Source: CASQEL01 sp036655975 (GTDB lineage: Bacteria > Desulfobacterota > Desulfovibrionia > Desulfovibrionales > Desulfovibrionaceae). Taken from it: DNA of 14,640 bases. Where the stretch lies: contig JAVVPD010000055.1 in NCBI GenBank assembly GCA_036655975.1, forward strand, positions 1 to 14,640, in the 5' to 3' direction. The notes under the pieces are model-generated. The model had not been told where the DNA came from, searched no databases, and saw nothing but the letters and a program-made list of their open reading frames with translations. Positions 13,626-14,640 of the stretch are shown one piece after another. Position numbers and translations under genes: made by a program. Position 1 is the first letter of the stretch, and the number at the start of each line of letters is the position of its first letter.

Positions 13626-14640
13626 ATGTCTGCCCGTATTCCCCTACGCATAGCCTGCTATGCGCTGACAACTCGGGGCGTGGAACTCGTGCGTACTCTG
13701 GCCCCCCTTTTGGGGGCCCCCGCCAGTATCGACTGTTTTGTCCCCGAGCGCATGGCAAAAAACAGCGAGCACGGCTTCTGCCTCTTGCATCAAGCTGTGG
13801 CGCAAAATTTTCACCGCTATCAAGCCCATATTTTTGTGGCGGCGGCGGGCATTGTGGTACGCAGCATTGCCCCGCATCTGAACCACAAAAGCACGGATCC
13901 CTGCGTGGTGGTATGCGACCAAAAAGGACAATTCGCCATTAGCCTGCTCGCGGGGCATTGGGGTGGCGGCAACGCGCTGGCCCGTCAAGTGGCGCAAGCC
14001 CTAGAGGGCACGGTGGTTATCACCACAGCCACAGACACGGAAGAATTGCCCAGTCTCGACACCATTGCCCAGCAAGCGGGCTGCCAAATTGTAGACTGGG
14101 ATCAGGTCAAAAATGTCAACGCCGCCTTGTTGGCGGGACAGACTGTTCAGGTTTTTGATCCGCTGCAAGCGCTGTCCTTGGGGCATAATCCCCTCTTTGT
14201 TCCGGTGAAACCTCCCCATATTCGCAAAAATGTGCCCACGGTTTCCGCCCACTGGCGGCATGTGGACGCGGGGCAGAATTTGCTGCGCCTCGCCATTCCC
14301 GCCTTGCATGTGGGGATAGGCTGCCGCCGAAATGTTCCCGCCAGCGACATCCTGCACGCCGTACGCACCACCCTGTTAGACGCGGGGCTGGAGCCTTTGT
14401 CCATCAGCCGTTTAGCCTCAGTCAACGCCAAACAGGATGAAGCAGGCCTGCTGGAATGTGCCCGCCAATTACACGTACCCCTTGTATTTTATAGCCCCGA
14501 AGAATTGTCCGAAGTGCCCTCCCCCACCCCCTCAGCCATGGCGGCACAAATTTTTGGGGTAGACCACATCAGCGTATGTGAAGGCGCGGCCCTGCTCAGT
14601 GCCGGGGGTGAAGACAGCCTACTTTTATTACCCAAAGCCA
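13626..14640 (+). CDS. cbiG: Cobalt-precorrin-5A hydrolase CbiG (3' end outside window)
   Basis: CbiG opens the ring-A lactone of cobalt-precorrin-5A and releases acetaldehyde in anaerobic cobalamin synthesis. The frame is open from ATG 13626 to the window edge, 338 complete codons. The N-terminal domain has AAAGIVVRSIAPHL and SLLAGHWGGGNALA, the family hallmark. The C-terminal domain has HVGIGCRRNVPASDIL (about 222-237), then SISRLASVNAKQDEAGL and a PSPTPSAMAAQIFGV stretch, which together match CbiG through most of its length. The ATG follows the hemL stop directly (TAGATG) and has only a weak GAAG upstream, so translation is probably coupled to hemL. In some Desulfovibrio relatives the protein is fused to a precorrin-3B C17-methyltransferase; whether that is so here cannot be seen. 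Confidence 0.92.
   Translation, partial: MSARIPLRIACYALTTRGVELVRTLAPLLGAPASIDCFVPERMAKNSEHGFCLLHQAVAQNFHRYQAHIFVAAAGIVVRSIAPHLNHKSTDPCVVVCDQKGQFAISLLAGHWGGGNALARQVAQALEGTVVITTATDTEELPSLDTIAQQAGCQIVDWDQVKNVNAALLAGQTVQVFDPLQALSLGHNPLFVPVKPPHIRKNVPTVSAHWRHVDAGQNLLRLAIPALHVGIGCRRNVPASDILHAVRTTLLDAGLEPLSISRLASVNAKQDEAGLLECARQLHVPLVFYSPEELSEVPSPTPSAMAAQIFGVDHISVCEGAALLSAGGEDSLLLLPKA

Noticed and set aside
1..14640. CRISPR array, tRNA, rRNA, insertion sequence or attachment-site signatures
   Set aside because: Scanning by eye found no regularly spaced repeats, cloverleaf-like sequence, transposase motifs or paired terminal repeats. A tRNAscan-SE, Infernal and IS search would be needed to exclude weaker cases.

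Overview
The window looks like chromosomal DNA of a sulfate-reducing bacterium related to Desulfovibrio (Desulfovibrionaceae). This rests on a siroheme decarboxylase gene (ahbB) next to hemL and a cbiG homologue, a rubrerythrin that matches the classical Desulfovibrio protein in length and ligand spacing, and two very large multi-domain hybrid histidine kinases. The taxonomic call is inference from gene content; no database search was possible. The window is gene-dense, with no rRNA, tRNA, CRISPR array or insertion sequence that I could recognise.

Layout. (1) Positions 66-5134: a two-gene signalling operon. A 1313-residue hybrid histidine kinase (periplasmic Cache-like sensor, three PAS-like domains, kinase core, receiver, Hpt) overlaps by 4 nt a response regulator with an HD-GYP output domain. 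The pair is predicted to couple an extracytoplasmic cue to breakdown of c-di-GMP. (2) 5152-5950: a rubrerythrin gene with its own promoter set in nested inverted repeats and a strong intrinsic terminator. (3) 6002-8180: four small plus-strand genes, each apparently with its own signals: a Lar-like zinc-ribbon protein that may be nearly leaderless, a zinc-ribbon protein with a Tudor/SH3-like tail, a single-RRM RNA-binding protein with a terminator, and a conserved-looking Rossmann/SLOG-like protein. (4) 8324-11722, minus strand: a second hybrid kinase with two stacked sensor regions, no Hpt and no obvious output partner. It is convergent with the SLOG-like gene and divergent from the next operon. 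(5) 11907 to the end: ahbB, hemL and cbiG (truncated by the window edge), tightly packed. They serve three points of tetrapyrrole metabolism: 5-aminolevulinate supply, siroheme-to-heme conversion and cobalamin ring synthesis.

The most striking observation is in hemL. The reading frame is open and most family motifs are present, but about 14 residues are absent around residue 106, exactly where the family carries its V-R-x-V-N-S-G-T-E-A segment, part of the pyridoxal-phosphate phosphate-binding site. The gap is in frame and sits at a GCCATG short repeat. It is either a local sequence or assembly deletion, a recently inactivated gene, or an unusual variant. Other points worth following up are the rubrerythrin operator candidate, the stand-alone zinc-ribbon/Tudor-like protein, the SLOG-like protein, and repeated GGGCAAT elements in the leader of the RRM gene.
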